Notes: a model not told the origin generated them from the sequence alone. A DNA stretch of 11,294 nucleotides from Planctomycetota bacterium (GCA_026387055.1 JAPLML010000657.1:1-11294), one strand, 5' to 3'. Numbered from the stretch's first letter, positions 1-7,087 are shown. Numbers and translations are program-made.

Positions 1-2495
1 GTGCCGCGCGCCGCCACTTTCGAGCGCGTCTCAAGTCTCACCAAAGGGAGCTTCTGTAGCGCCTTCAGTCCGTCGCCATCGCGGCTGGCCAGCCAGTAGA
101 AGTTGTCGGAGACCAACGCCTTGCGGGCATCCCTCAACTCCAGTTTCACAAACGAGACCGGCCCAAGGTCGGGCGGACTGGGCACGGCGAAGGCTTCGCT
201 GTAGGCGTTGGCAGGCACGCCGGCCTTCTGGGTCTTCTCCCACCGCACCTTCGCCTGGAAGTCGTAGAGGCGCGCGGTGACCTCCAGGTCCGGCCGCGGT
301 TCCTGCCTCGTGTTGATGACGCTCACCATGCGATCGGGCAGGTTGAGTTGCACGTGCAGGGGCTCGCACGCCTTCTTGATGTAGAACCAACTTACCATGG
401 GCTTCAAGTACCAGTCGAAGATCTGCCACTGGATGCTGGGTTCGCAGGAGTTGATCTTCCACTGCGTGAACCCGCTGGTGACGTCCCACATCCGATGGTT
501 CACGGCCTCGTACATCGAGCGGTGCTGGTCGGCGGTCACCAGGTGGCCCTTCCAGCAGTAATCGGCAACGCTCTCCGGCTCGCCGTGCAGGCGGCGCAGG
601 GCGTCGTCGTAGCCCCGGTAGTACTGGTTCGCGCCGTGGTGCGCCCAGGTCTTGCTGAGCGGAAAGCGCGGCCCGGCCGGGGCGTCGGAGAGGTCGGGAA
701 TGAAACGGCTGAGGCTGCTCACGGGCGGGAGCGAGGCCGAGCCGCTCTCCATCATGAACATCCAGTTCCGCCCCTCGCGCACCCAGCGGAAGTAGTTCTC
801 GGGCTCGGCCCATGAATAAGAGGCCCCCTTGTCCGTCATGCCGGTGGGCAGGTCCTTCTTGAACCACGCCCCCACGTTCTTGCGGTCGCTGGGGAAGTAG
901 GCGGAGGGGATGAACCAGCGCGTGCCGTCGAGGGCCAGGATGTGCCGCCGCCACATCTCGTAGACCTCCTCCTTGGTGTCCTCCTCATTCATGGCCATAT
1001 ACATGATGAGGCTTGGATGATTGCGGTAGCGCTTCACGAGGTCCGCCGTACACCGCTCCAGCAGCGCGAGATCGGCGGGGTAAGGCGTGCCCGGCCTCAG
1101 CCAGTAGCAGGAGTAGAAGCAGTTGCCGAAGAGGACGCCGTAGCGGTCGCACAGCTCGAGGAACGGCGCCGGCGGATTGGGGATGTCCTCGAAGTAGATC
1201 AGGTTCAGGTTGGCCTGGGCGTAGTAGCGGATCTCCGCCTCCATCCGGCGTGCGTCCCAATCGAACATCAGCTCGGGCTGGATGTAGCCGCCCCGGCAAA
1301 GGATCCGCCGGCCGTTGACAAGCACCCGGCGCCCGTGCCAGCCGTCCAGCTCGTGCATTTCGCTGGAGACCTCGCGGACGCCGAAGGCGACTTCCTGCTC
1401 GGCGGAGACCGCGCCGCCGATCTCGAACACAAGCGCCAGATCGTAGAGGAACTGCTCTCCGTGGTTCACCGGCCACCACAGGCGCGGATGGGCGATCACC
1501 GGCTTGGGATCGACAGCGACCACGCGGGTCTCGCCCGGGCCGAGCTCGACGGGTTGCTCGAAGCGCACGTCGGTTCCCCCGATGCTGCCCCGCAGCACCC
1601 CCTTGACGGGAGAGGCCGTGGCATTCCGCAATTCGGCCGACACGGTCAGCGTGGCGCGGTCCGTTTCCGGAAGCGGCAGCCTGGTGACCACAAACGGATG
1701 GCGGATGTCCACCGGCCCGCTGAAATCGATCCACACGTCCTGCCAGAGCCCCATGTTGCGGTCGGGCACCGTCATCATGCAGTCGTAACCGATGGTCATG
1801 ATTTCGGTCACGTCCTTCATGAGTTCGCTTTGGTAGCCGCGGTCCGGGCCGAGCACCTGCCACTGCGTGGCGGGCGTGCCCGGGTGATCCACCGGATACA
1901 CCTTCACCGCCAGGATGTTTCGGCCTGCTCGGGCGTGCTCGGTGATGTCGAACTCGAACCGCTGGAACATCCCCGCCATGGTGTCGCGGTTGGCGATCCG
2001 TTGCCCGTTCAGCCAGACTTCGGCACGGTAGTTGATGGCGTCGAAGTGGAGCCAGGTGCGCTGGCCGGCCACGAGCGGTGGCAGCTCGAACTCGTTGCGG
2101 TACCAGTATGGGTCGCGCCACGGGTTGCGCTTGTCGGGAAGGTAGCTGAACTTCGCCAGGTCGTGCTGCTTGTTGAACGCATCGGACGAGTCGGGGATCT
2201 GGTAGGCGTTCAATCCGATGCGCGGATCGGGATAGATGCCGTTCTTCGCGAGGGCGCTCAGCACGGTCGATGGCACGGAGACGGGCAGCCACTGGTCGGG
2301 CCGGTACTCGATCGAGGAGACCTTGTCTCCGGCGTCGCCCACCAACACCGACGATTTCAGCCGCCACCCGGATTGCAGCGACAGCCGCCGGCCGGCCATT
2401 GACGCACGGTTCTCAGGCGCCGCCTGAACGCTGACCGCCGTGGCCGCCCAGGCTGCAACGGCGACGAGAACGCCACCCATCAAATGCCATTCCAT
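1..2495 (-). CDS. Secreted GH2 beta-glycosidase (exo-beta-glucosaminidase/mannosidase-like), C-terminus beyond window
   Basis: About 831 codons are visible and the frame is still open at base 1, so the C-terminal end is missing. Residues 1-26 form a signal peptide, with a hydrophobic stretch ending in SVQA. A GH2 N-terminal sugar-binding domain follows (WYRNEFELP; WLHFDAINYRAEVWLNGQ), then an immunoglobulin-like domain and the TIM barrel. The barrel opens with GGYIQPELMFDWDARRMEAE and QANLNLIYFED, typical of the branch holding exo-beta-D-glucosaminidases and endo-beta-mannosidases. Predicted acid/base is Glu504 (AMNEED) and nucleophile Glu583 (FMMESGSASLPP); both are read from motifs. The enzyme should remove terminal beta-linked sugars in the periplasm or outside the cell. 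Substrate cannot be fixed, and beta-galactosidase or beta-mannosidase are alternatives. The start at 2495 has a good ribosome binding site and places the signal peptide correctly. It is divergent from the GH53 gene. Confidence 0.88.
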   Translation of the reverse strand, partial: MEWHLMGGVLVAVAAWAATAVSVQAAPENRASMAGRRLSLQSGWRLKSSVLVGDAGDKVSSIEYRPDQWLPVSVPSTVLSALAKNGIYPDPRIGLNAYQIPDSSDAFNKQHDLAKFSYLPDKRNPWRDPYWYRNEFELPPLVAGQRTWLHFDAINYRAEVWLNGQRIANRDTMAGMFQRFEFDITEHARAGRNILAVKVYPVDHPGTPATQWQVLGPDRGYQSELMKDVTEIMTIGYDCMMTVPDRNMGLWQDVWIDFSGPVDIRHPFVVTRLPLPETDRATLTVSAELRNATASPVKGVLRGSIGGTDVRFEQPVELGPGETRVVAVDPKPVIAHPRLWWPVNHGEQFLYDLALVFEIGGAVSAEQEVAFGVREVSSEMHELDGWHGRRVLVNGRRILCRGGYIQPELMFDWDARRMEAEIRYYAQANLNLIYFEDIPNPPAPFLELCDRYGVLFGNCFYSCYWLRPGTPYPADLALLERCTADLVKRYRNHPSLIMYMAMNEEDTKEEVYEMWRRHILALDGTRWFIPSAYFPSDRKNVGAWFKKDLPTGMTDKGASYSWAEPENYFRWVREGRNWMFMMESGSASLPPVSSLSRFIPDLSDAPAGPRFPLSKTWAHHGANQYYRGYDDALRRLHGEPESVADYCWKGHLVTADQHRSMYEAVNHRMWDVTSGFTQWKINSCEPSIQWQIFDWYLKPMVSWFYIKKACEPLHVQLNLPDRMVSVINTRQEPRPDLEVTARLYDFQAKVRWEKTQKAGVPANAYSEAFAVPSPPDLGPVSFVKLELRDARKALVSDNFYWLASRDGDGLKALQKLPLVRLETRSKVAARG

Positions 2496-2503
2496 TGTTT
2501 CAT

Positions 2504-2510
2504 CCTTCCT
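2504..2510 (-). promoter_or_regulatory. Ribosome binding site of the GH2 gene
   Basis: AGGAAGG on the minus strand lies 8 bases upstream of the ATG at 2495. It chooses this start over the out-of-frame ATG at 2503, which would not read the glycosidase frame. Confidence 0.6.
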
Positions 2511-2524
2511 CTCGCAGTACTGGC

Positions 2525-2553
2525 ATCCTATCGCGGAGACCTGGCGAGGTCGA
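2525..2553 (-). promoter_or_regulatory. Weak sigma70-like promoter for the GH2 gene
   Basis: On the minus strand, TCGACC (2553-2548) and TAGGAT (2530-2525) are separated by 17 bases, each matching four of six consensus positions. The inferred start near 2518 would leave a leader of about 23 bases containing the ribosome binding site. The position is sensible but the match is poor. Confidence 0.25.
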
Positions 2554-2572
2554 CCGCAAAGGTTGCTCCCTC

Positions 2573-2584
2573 GTAAGGCCTTAC
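2573..2584. promoter_or_regulatory. 12-bp perfect palindrome, possible shared operator
   Basis: GTAAGGCCTTAC is a perfect palindrome in the divergent region between GH2 (minus) and the plus-strand genes. It sits upstream of the possible minus promoter and just before the possible plus promoter, where a regulator could act on both. A 12-bp palindrome is expected a few times by chance in 11 kb, so only its position supports a role. Confidence 0.25.
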
Positions 2585-2603
2585 CGAAGATGCGCGCCGA
2601 GCC

Positions 2604-2631
2604 TTGTGTGAACCGGCGGGCGAGGTAGAAT
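2604..2631 (+). promoter_or_regulatory. Sigma70-like promoter facing the GH53 gene
   Basis: TTGTGT (2604-2609) and TAGAAT (2626-2631) are 16 bases apart. The inferred start is near 2638, ahead of a 37-residue ORF and the GH53 gene. TAGAAT matches five of six consensus positions and TTGTGT matches three. No other better candidate was seen upstream of GH53. Confidence 0.35.
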
Positions 2632-2679
2632 GGCCCGAAGCCGCTGCTACGCCCATGCAACGACAGGGAGCGAAGGCTG

Positions 2680-2793
2680 ATGAATCATCATCCGCTCGCG
2701 GCCCTGCACGTGGGGTTGTCGGCGGCCGGTCTGGGGATGGGCAACGAGGCCTGCGGCCGCCTGGCGCTCATGGCCGCCGACCGCCCGGTCTGA
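2680..2793 (+). CDS. Possible small ORF, 37 residues, unknown
   Basis: An ATG at 2680 is preceded by GGGAG (2666-2670), 9 bases upstream, and by the promoter-like site at 2604-2631. It ends at TGA 2791-2793. The peptide begins MNHHPLAALHVGLSAAGL and is rich in Ala, Leu and Gly, with one Cys and no strong membrane or DNA-binding pattern. I do not recognise it. It could be a small protein, a leader peptide, or the stump of a gene cut by the repeat element that follows at 2811. The signals are consistent with one another, but such ORFs occur by chance at this GC content. Confidence 0.25.
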   Translation: MNHHPLAALHVGLSAAGLGMGNEACGRLALMAADRPV

Positions 2794-2810
2794 ACCTGCA
2801 TGAACCCTAT

Positions 2811-2941
2811 TACTACAACGCCACGTCGCGCGGCGGGTCTCCCGACCTGCCGCGCACCTGCGTTATCTCGCCGCCCGGGGGCAATTGCTGCGCGGTGGGT
2901 CAGGAGACCCACCGCGCACGAGGTTAAGTGGCGTTGTAGTA
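2811..2941. repeat. 131-bp REP/MITE-like element: two hairpins inside a 14-bp terminal inverted repeat
   Basis: The ends TACTACAACGCCAC (2811-2824) and its exact complement (2928-2941) form a perfect 14-bp inverted repeat. Inside are two strong hairpins. The first is 2828-2839 with 2844-2855: 12 pairs including one G-T, loop TCCC. The second is 2889-2901 with 2906-2918: 13 perfect pairs, loop AGGA. Hairpin 2 read on the other strand resembles hairpin 1 (both contain GGTCTCC and GACC), so the element is an imperfect inverted dimer. This matches the architecture of REP/BIME-type or MITE-type non-autonomous elements. It codes for nothing recognisable and ends 2 bases before the GH53 ATG. Family membership is inference, since no second copy lies in the window. 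Confidence 0.75.
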
Positions 2942-2943
2942 CT

Positions 2944-4053
2944 ATGGGGCTAGGGACATTCGTGTTGGCGGTGACGGCTTTGGCCGCCGCGGCGTCCGCT
3001 GCCGAAGCGTTCATCGCCGGCGCAGACTTCTCGCACGTGGCGCTGCTGGAGTCGCGGGGAAAGGTCTATCGGGACGGCGGGCAACCGCAGGAGCCGTTCG
3101 CGATTCTCAGGCGTCACGGCCTCAACGGCGTGCGGCTGCGGGTATTCACCAGCAGCGCCGAGCAGGCGAAGAGCAAACCTTACGACTCCATCAACAACCT
3201 CGACTACACCGTGCGGGTGGCGGTGCGGGCCAAGAAGGCCGGCCTGCAGTTGTTGCTGGATTTCCACTACTCCGACTCCTGGGCCGACCCCGCCACGCAG
3301 ACCAAGCCGGCGGCGTGGAGAGACTTGCCCTTCGACCGGCTCGAACAGCGGATGGGCGCCTACAACCGCGATTGCATCGCGGCCTTCAAGCAGGCCGGCG
3401 CGATGCCCGACTTCGTGCAAGTGGGCAACGAGATCACCCCCGGCATGTTGTGGCCCGACGGGCGGGTCGGCGGCACGTACGACACGCCGGAGCAGTGGAC
3501 CAAACTCGGCCGGCTGATGAAGGCCGCCATCCGCGGCATCAAGGAATCCGCCGGGCCGCCGATGCCCAGGATTATCGTTCACATTGACCGCGGCGGCGAC
3601 TGGGGCACGACCCAGTGGTTCTTCGACCGCCTCCGCGAGCAGCAAGTTGAGTTCGACATCATCGGCCAGAGCTACTACCCGTTCTGGCACGGCACCCTCG
3701 ACGACCTGCGTCATTGTCTGACCAACGCCGCGCAGCGTTACGGCAAGCCGGTGCTGGTTGCCGAGACCGGCTTCCCCTGGGTCGAGAAGGGGCCGAACGG
3801 CACACCCTTCGAGCCCATCGTCGGCATCCGCCCCGGCCGGGAGGGCCAGGTCAAGTTCGTCGAGGAACTGGGCAAGCGGGTGAAGGCCGTGCCCGGCGGC
3901 ATGGGCCTCGGCATCTTCTGGTGGGCGGCGGAGTTTCAGCCGGTGCCGGGCATGAACCTCGCCGGATTCGACGGGAAATCCTTCTTCGATTCCGAGGGCA
4001 ACGCCCTGCCCGCGGTGGAGGCATTCGGCCGGTTGGCCCGGCCGGGCATGTGA
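2944..4053 (+). CDS. Secreted GH53 endo-beta-1,4-galactanase
   Basis: A 369-residue protein that should cut beta-1,4-galactan in type I arabinogalactan and pectin side chains (EC 3.2.1.89). Residues 1-22 look like a signal peptide ending ASAAEA. The single (beta/alpha)8 domain follows: FIAGADFSHVALLE, then LNGVRLRVF, then the family hallmark LDFHYSDSWADP. Predicted acid/base is Glu163 (QVGNEITPG) and nucleophile Glu274 (VAETGFPW); their spacing of 111 residues fits the family. FWWAAEF near the end is the last barrel strand. The start at 2944 follows a repeat element directly, shows no clear ribosome binding site, and gives a signal peptide with no Lys or Arg before its hydrophobic core. The frame is open back to 2800, but that extension only translates the repeat. 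GH2 lies divergently upstream; a Tat-leader remnant overlaps the stop. Confidence 0.9.
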   Translation: MGLGTFVLAVTALAAAASAAEAFIAGADFSHVALLESRGKVYRDGGQPQEPFAILRRHGLNGVRLRVFTSSAEQAKSKPYDSINNLDYTVRVAVRAKKAGLQLLLDFHYSDSWADPATQTKPAAWRDLPFDRLEQRMGAYNRDCIAAFKQAGAMPDFVQVGNEITPGMLWPDGRVGGTYDTPEQWTKLGRLMKAAIRGIKESAGPPMPRIIVHIDRGGDWGTTQWFFDRLREQQVEFDIIGQSYYPFWHGTLDDLRHCLTNAAQRYGKPVLVAETGFPWVEKGPNGTPFEPIVGIRPGREGQVKFVEELGKRVKAVPGGMGLGIFWWAAEFQPVPGMNLAGFDGKSFFDSEGNALPAVEAFGRLARPGM

Positions 4054-4226
4054 CGCGGCGGTCCCTCTTGCAGGGCGGCGCAGCAGCGGCTTGGCGTCTG
4101 CCAGGTTGGCGAGACCATTGGCCGGGAAGCTGCAATGGGCGACAGCAGGTCAGGCCCAAACGAATCGGCCGAATCGGACCGACGGCAGCAATTGGCTTGT
4201 TTCTCGTGAACCCACAGATACAATGA
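4050..4226 (+). pseudogene. Remnant of a Tat-exported protein gene coupled to GH53
   Basis: A GTG at 4050 overlaps the GH53 stop (ATGTGA), the usual geometry of translational coupling. It reads VTRRSLLQGGAAAA, a textbook twin-arginine leader start. In this frame the reading then turns into WRLPGWRDHW and stops at 4226. Shifting by one base near 4090 gives GGAAAALASARLARPLAG, a much better leader continuation, so one base has probably been lost there. No mature exported domain follows. The nuclease gene starts at 4249 and its promoter-like site lies over the end of this remnant. I infer that the second gene of a GH53 operon was interrupted when the nuclease-ATPase unit arrived. Confidence 0.45.
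4197..4224 (+). promoter_or_regulatory. Sigma70-like promoter of the nuclease-ATPase unit
   Basis: TTGTTT (4197-4202) and TACAAT (4219-4224) are 16 bases apart, the best promoter match in the window. The inferred start is near 4231, leaving an 18-base leader before the ATG at 4249. The weak ribosome binding site TTGGGGAC lies in that leader. Confidence 0.5.
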
Positions 4227-4248
4227 ACTTGGGCTTGGGGACAAGACG

Positions 4249-5469
4249 ATGGGGCGAGAACACGTAAGCGAAGTGGACGATATCCATCCGATTCTCAGGG
4301 CCAATCCCTTCCTTGTCGAAGAGGGGGCTAGGCTTGTTCGGGGCGAAGCCTTTCCTAAAGACGACACTCTTAAGAGAATAGACCTAGCTCTACAGGACAG
4401 CAAAGGCGTCCCGCTCTATGTGGAAGTAAAGTGGAACGGTTTTGACCAACAACAGGTTGATGATTACGTCGGCCTGCTGCGCAGTAGATATGGGGAGAGG
4501 CCCTTCCGCCTAATGTGGTTTGTCCCCGAGGACGTGTGCCCCCAAGTGAACGACCCTCGGATCGAGGTGAACCCATACAGCCGCGAGTTCTTCATGCAAA
4601 TGTTAGAGGTCAGGGAAGAAGCGCGCGCAGCCATCTCCAGCATACTGAACCTCTTGGGAGGCCAAGTGGTCGTGCCCAAGAGCTTGATGTACGGGGAGGA
4701 GGTCATTTTCCCGAACATAATTTCCGCATGCTATTTCGACGGTCGCGTCGAAACCGAGAGGGGCTTGCGGCAGATAGGACTCCGAAAACAGGGCATCGGA
4801 AGGGCCTTGGACACGGTGCGATGCGTTTGCCAGTGCCCCTATGCTTGTTACCTGCCGGAACTCACAGTTCCCCTTGTCCAAGAACTGCTCTTTGCCCCTG
4901 CCTTTTTCGAGAACCGCGGGCAAGGCACAGTGGACTCACAAGGGATCATTGGCATGATACGAAGTCACAAGAGCAGTGGGTTCTACAAGACCATTGCTGA
5001 GAAGACTGAGGCCATTTCGGCCTTGACATGCGACATCACCCACAGGAGAAGTGCCCAGGTAAAGCACCTATACGGAGACGACCCATCGAAATCCGATCTC
5101 CTGTACCGGGTGCTTCTCGCGTCGCCCAAGGAAATCTTTCAGTTACAGCTTATCGTATTGAGGCCTCTGCTTCAGTACTTGACCCGCACGTTTTGCCTGA
5201 CGCCAACAGAGCCTCTGCGCAGGATTAACCACACCAAAGCCAATCGCTGGGTCGAGAACTCCGTCTGCGTGGCCGGTTATGAGAACGACTTTGCCAAGCG
5301 CCTTGTTGAACTCGCGGTCTTGAAGCGACACCTGCTGCCCGTGGGGGGCGTTGGAGTCATGACCGTCCTGACGATGAACCAGCAAGGTGGCAAGAAGGTC
5401 TTTGAGAGGACACCTGTTCAGAACGTTCATCTCAACGAGGACCCTTCTCTTGTGAGACCAATTGTCTAA
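4249..5469 (+). CDS. PD-(D/E)XK nuclease, NucS/DUF91-like, with unassigned C-terminal region
   Basis: A 406-residue protein. Residues about 14-85 show the restriction-nuclease core: Glu24/Glu25 (FLVEEGARLV) as likely motif I, Asp45 (KRIDLALQD) as motif II, Glu59-x-Lys61 (YVEVKW) as motif III, then Gln68/Gln69 and a tyrosine helix (QQQVDDYVGLL). This order, R-I-D then E-x-K then Q, is typical of NucS/DUF91-type domains that cut DNA with metal ions. Residues about 100-406 match no family I recognise; they hold a four-cysteine cluster (192, 194, 196, 200; C-x-C-x-C-x3-C) that may bind metal. The start at 4249 fits the upstream promoter and a GGGG ribosome binding site. The ATPase gene starts 10 bases after the stop. 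GC is lower than nearby (32/60 at 4381-4440 against 39/60 at 3241-3300) and Arg is often AGA/AGG, suggesting transfer. A defence effector is the favoured role; a repair nuclease is possible. Confidence 0.72.
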   Translation: MGREHVSEVDDIHPILRANPFLVEEGARLVRGEAFPKDDTLKRIDLALQDSKGVPLYVEVKWNGFDQQQVDDYVGLLRSRYGERPFRLMWFVPEDVCPQVNDPRIEVNPYSREFFMQMLEVREEARAAISSILNLLGGQVVVPKSLMYGEEVIFPNIISACYFDGRVETERGLRQIGLRKQGIGRALDTVRCVCQCPYACYLPELTVPLVQELLFAPAFFENRGQGTVDSQGIIGMIRSHKSSGFYKTIAEKTEAISALTCDITHRRSAQVKHLYGDDPSKSDLLYRVLLASPKEIFQLQLIVLRPLLQYLTRTFCLTPTEPLRRINHTKANRWVENSVCVAGYENDFAKRLVELAVLKRHLLPVGGVGVMTVLTMNQQGGKKVFERTPVQNVHLNEDPSLVRPIV

Positions 5470-5473
5470 GGAG
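5468..5473 (+). promoter_or_regulatory. Ribosome binding site of the ATPase gene
   Basis: AAGGAG overlaps the stop of the nuclease gene and lies 6 bases before the ATG at 5480. It favours that ATG over the in-frame TTG at 5462, which has no such site, and it couples translation of the two genes. Confidence 0.65.
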
Positions 5474-5479
5474 AGACTT

Positions 5480-6655
5480 ATGCCCAATCATATCTCGGCC
5501 CAGGAGCGAGAACAGTACAAAGAGAATCTTGATTTGTGGCGCAATGGAATGCGCATAATTATGCCGGAACTGTACGTCTTGCCTGCCCAGGCCGCTGTTG
5601 CCCACACGAACTTCATGCAAAGGATCACCGAGAAGAAATGGGGATTCATCCTTGTTACAGGAGAGAACCGTGCCGGGAAGTCAGCGTACATCAAGTTCCT
5701 AGAGGGGCTGGCAAATGACAAGGGATATGCCATAGCGCACATCGAGGTCAACCCGGAGGAGATACGCCAGTACACTCCCACAGGCTACTTCAACCTCCAG
5801 GTGTTCCGCAATCTCCGCTTGGGCTCCGGAAATGTCCTCAGTTACGAATTAGAGAATAGCGAACGATTCCGAAAGAAGCTCCATGATATCCTGCAAACCA
5901 AGCTTCGAGACCTCGAATTCTGGAGTTCAGCGATGGCCGCCGTCCTTCTTGCGGCGACACGCGATGACGAACTGGATGTTCAGAACTTGGCCAGATCGTG
6001 GTTGCGCGGTGAGCAGAAGACCATCAAGGAACTTCAGCAAATGCAGGTGTTTGACCGGGGCCGGAAATCAATACTTGCTGTGCCCACAGACAAGCTTCTG
6101 TATTTTATGAGGGAGTTGTGCTGGCATCTGGACCATAGCGGTTTTCTTGTTACGGTGGACGAAATTGAGAAGATCGCTGACCGGACGTTGTCTCCTGCTC
6201 GTGGCAGAGAATGCCTTTCTGTCCTGCGAGACCTAGTGAACTTTCTTGTCAGCGACGATGCGATGCCTAACAAACGCGGAATCATGGACGGCATCTTCAT
6301 CATCTTCGCGATTTCGACGTTTTTCCTCGGCTACAGCGGAATCGTGGAAGCCGAGGGGCTTGACTTCCGGGCGCAGGCCGACAGATACGGCAAACCCAAG
6401 GTCACTATCGGGGAGGTTCCGCGCCTGCACACCATGCTCAAGCACAATGCATCCAAGGTCATTACGGATATCCAAAACATGGAGGAACTGACTCAGATTG
6501 CGCAGTGTGTTAGACGGTGCTACGCACGAGCGTATGGTAAGGAGGTCGGACTCTCGCCGAATGACCTTGCCCAAGAAGCCTTTGACAAGACAGGCGTACT
6601 CAAGGCCGGAGAGAACATACAGGCGATGATCGGCATTCTTGACGGGGCCCAGTAG
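5480..6655 (+). CDS. P-loop ATPase, BrxD/DUF2791-like, partner of the nuclease
   Basis: A 391-residue cytoplasmic ATPase. Walker A is GENRAGKS at 61-68 and Walker B is FLVTVDEIE at 222-230. IFIIFAIST at about 272-280 resembles a sensor-1 strand. Three features resemble the DUF2791 (BREX BrxD/BrxC-type) family: an acidic stretch after the P-loop (IEVNPEEIRQYTP), a long helical insertion (about 128-210), and an arginine-rich helix after Walker B (ARGRECLSVLRDLVNF). BrxD proteins are slightly longer and usually accompany BREX genes or TerB plus a helicase; none of these is visible here. The gene is 10 bases downstream of the nuclease gene with a strong shared-end ribosome binding site, so the two are one transcript and probably one complex. 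It likely uses ATP to sense, load or switch the nuclease. An ORC/STAND-type ATPase of another family is the alternative. GC is moderate, like the nuclease gene. Confidence 0.72.
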   Translation: MPNHISAQEREQYKENLDLWRNGMRIIMPELYVLPAQAAVAHTNFMQRITEKKWGFILVTGENRAGKSAYIKFLEGLANDKGYAIAHIEVNPEEIRQYTPTGYFNLQVFRNLRLGSGNVLSYELENSERFRKKLHDILQTKLRDLEFWSSAMAAVLLAATRDDELDVQNLARSWLRGEQKTIKELQQMQVFDRGRKSILAVPTDKLLYFMRELCWHLDHSGFLVTVDEIEKIADRTLSPARGRECLSVLRDLVNFLVSDDAMPNKRGIMDGIFIIFAISTFFLGYSGIVEAEGLDFRAQADRYGKPKVTIGEVPRLHTMLKHNASKVITDIQNMEELTQIAQCVRRCYARAYGKEVGLSPNDLAQEAFDKTGVLKAGENIQAMIGILDGAQ

Positions 6656-7087
6656 TCCGAGCGAATGCTTCATAGGCGCTGGCCTTGCCAAGGACGGCTT
6701 TCGTGATCGCGCCCTCGAATCGGGCGGGTGAATTGTTCGTCTGTCACGCCCTGAAGTGTTCGGGCACCCCCATAACCGTGCTTGTCAAGGATCCCTGACC
6801 GGGGGCTCCGTCGCCGTGGCGGTTGTTTCCGGAGGCGGCGCCCAACATGGTTCTCCAGAAGCGCCATGCTGGCACCCTACGGTGCGAAGGGCGAACAGTC
6901 AACGCGAGTGCGGCTGCGGCTTGGCCCCGTCCGCTCTGTTTTCCTGGTGGCGGGCAGGTCTTGACGGCAGGAGCGGAGTGCACAGGACGATGAAAGAACC
7001 ACGCATGCCGATTCTCGCGATTCCTCCGGCGGCGCTGCCGGCGACGGCGCTGTGAGCGCTCAGATCGCGAGTACGTGTTTAGCGTCA
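6656..7087. other. Intergenic stretch without a convincing gene
   Basis: No frame on either strand shows a recognisable protein. ORFs of 60-99 codons occur but read as low-complexity Arg/Gly/Ala/Pro sequence. One minus-strand ORF (6867-6670, 65 codons) has a promoter-like pair just upstream: TTGACT (6902-6897) and TAGGGT (6879-6874), 17 bases apart. Its peptide (MALLENHVGRRLRKQPPRRR at the start) is not recognised. A short plus-strand ORF of 21 codons (6990-7055) looks accidental. GC rises back to the background level after 6655, so the right edge of the nuclease-ATPase unit is probably near its stop codon. Confidence 0.5.

Noticed and set aside
942..2402. Plus-strand open frame of 486 codons, and a minus-strand frame at 985-2367, over the GH2 gene
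   Set aside because: Both are shadow frames of the GH2 reading, which has a signal peptide and catalytic motifs. Their translations show only biased composition.
2800..2943. N-terminal extension of GH53 (48 codons from an ATG at 2800)
   Set aside because: It translates the repeat element and would bury the signal peptide; the ATG at 2944 fits the family better.
4223..4267. Short ORF (ATG at 4223) overlapping the nuclease start, as a possible leader peptide
   Set aside because: Its ATG overlaps the -10 box of the likely promoter, so it would not be in the transcript.
4161..6723. 8-bp direct repeat CGAATCGG on both sides of the nuclease-ATPase unit (4161, 4170 and 6716)
   Set aside because: An 8-bp match between flanks of a few hundred bases is expected about once by chance, and no integrase, inverted repeat or transposase is present.
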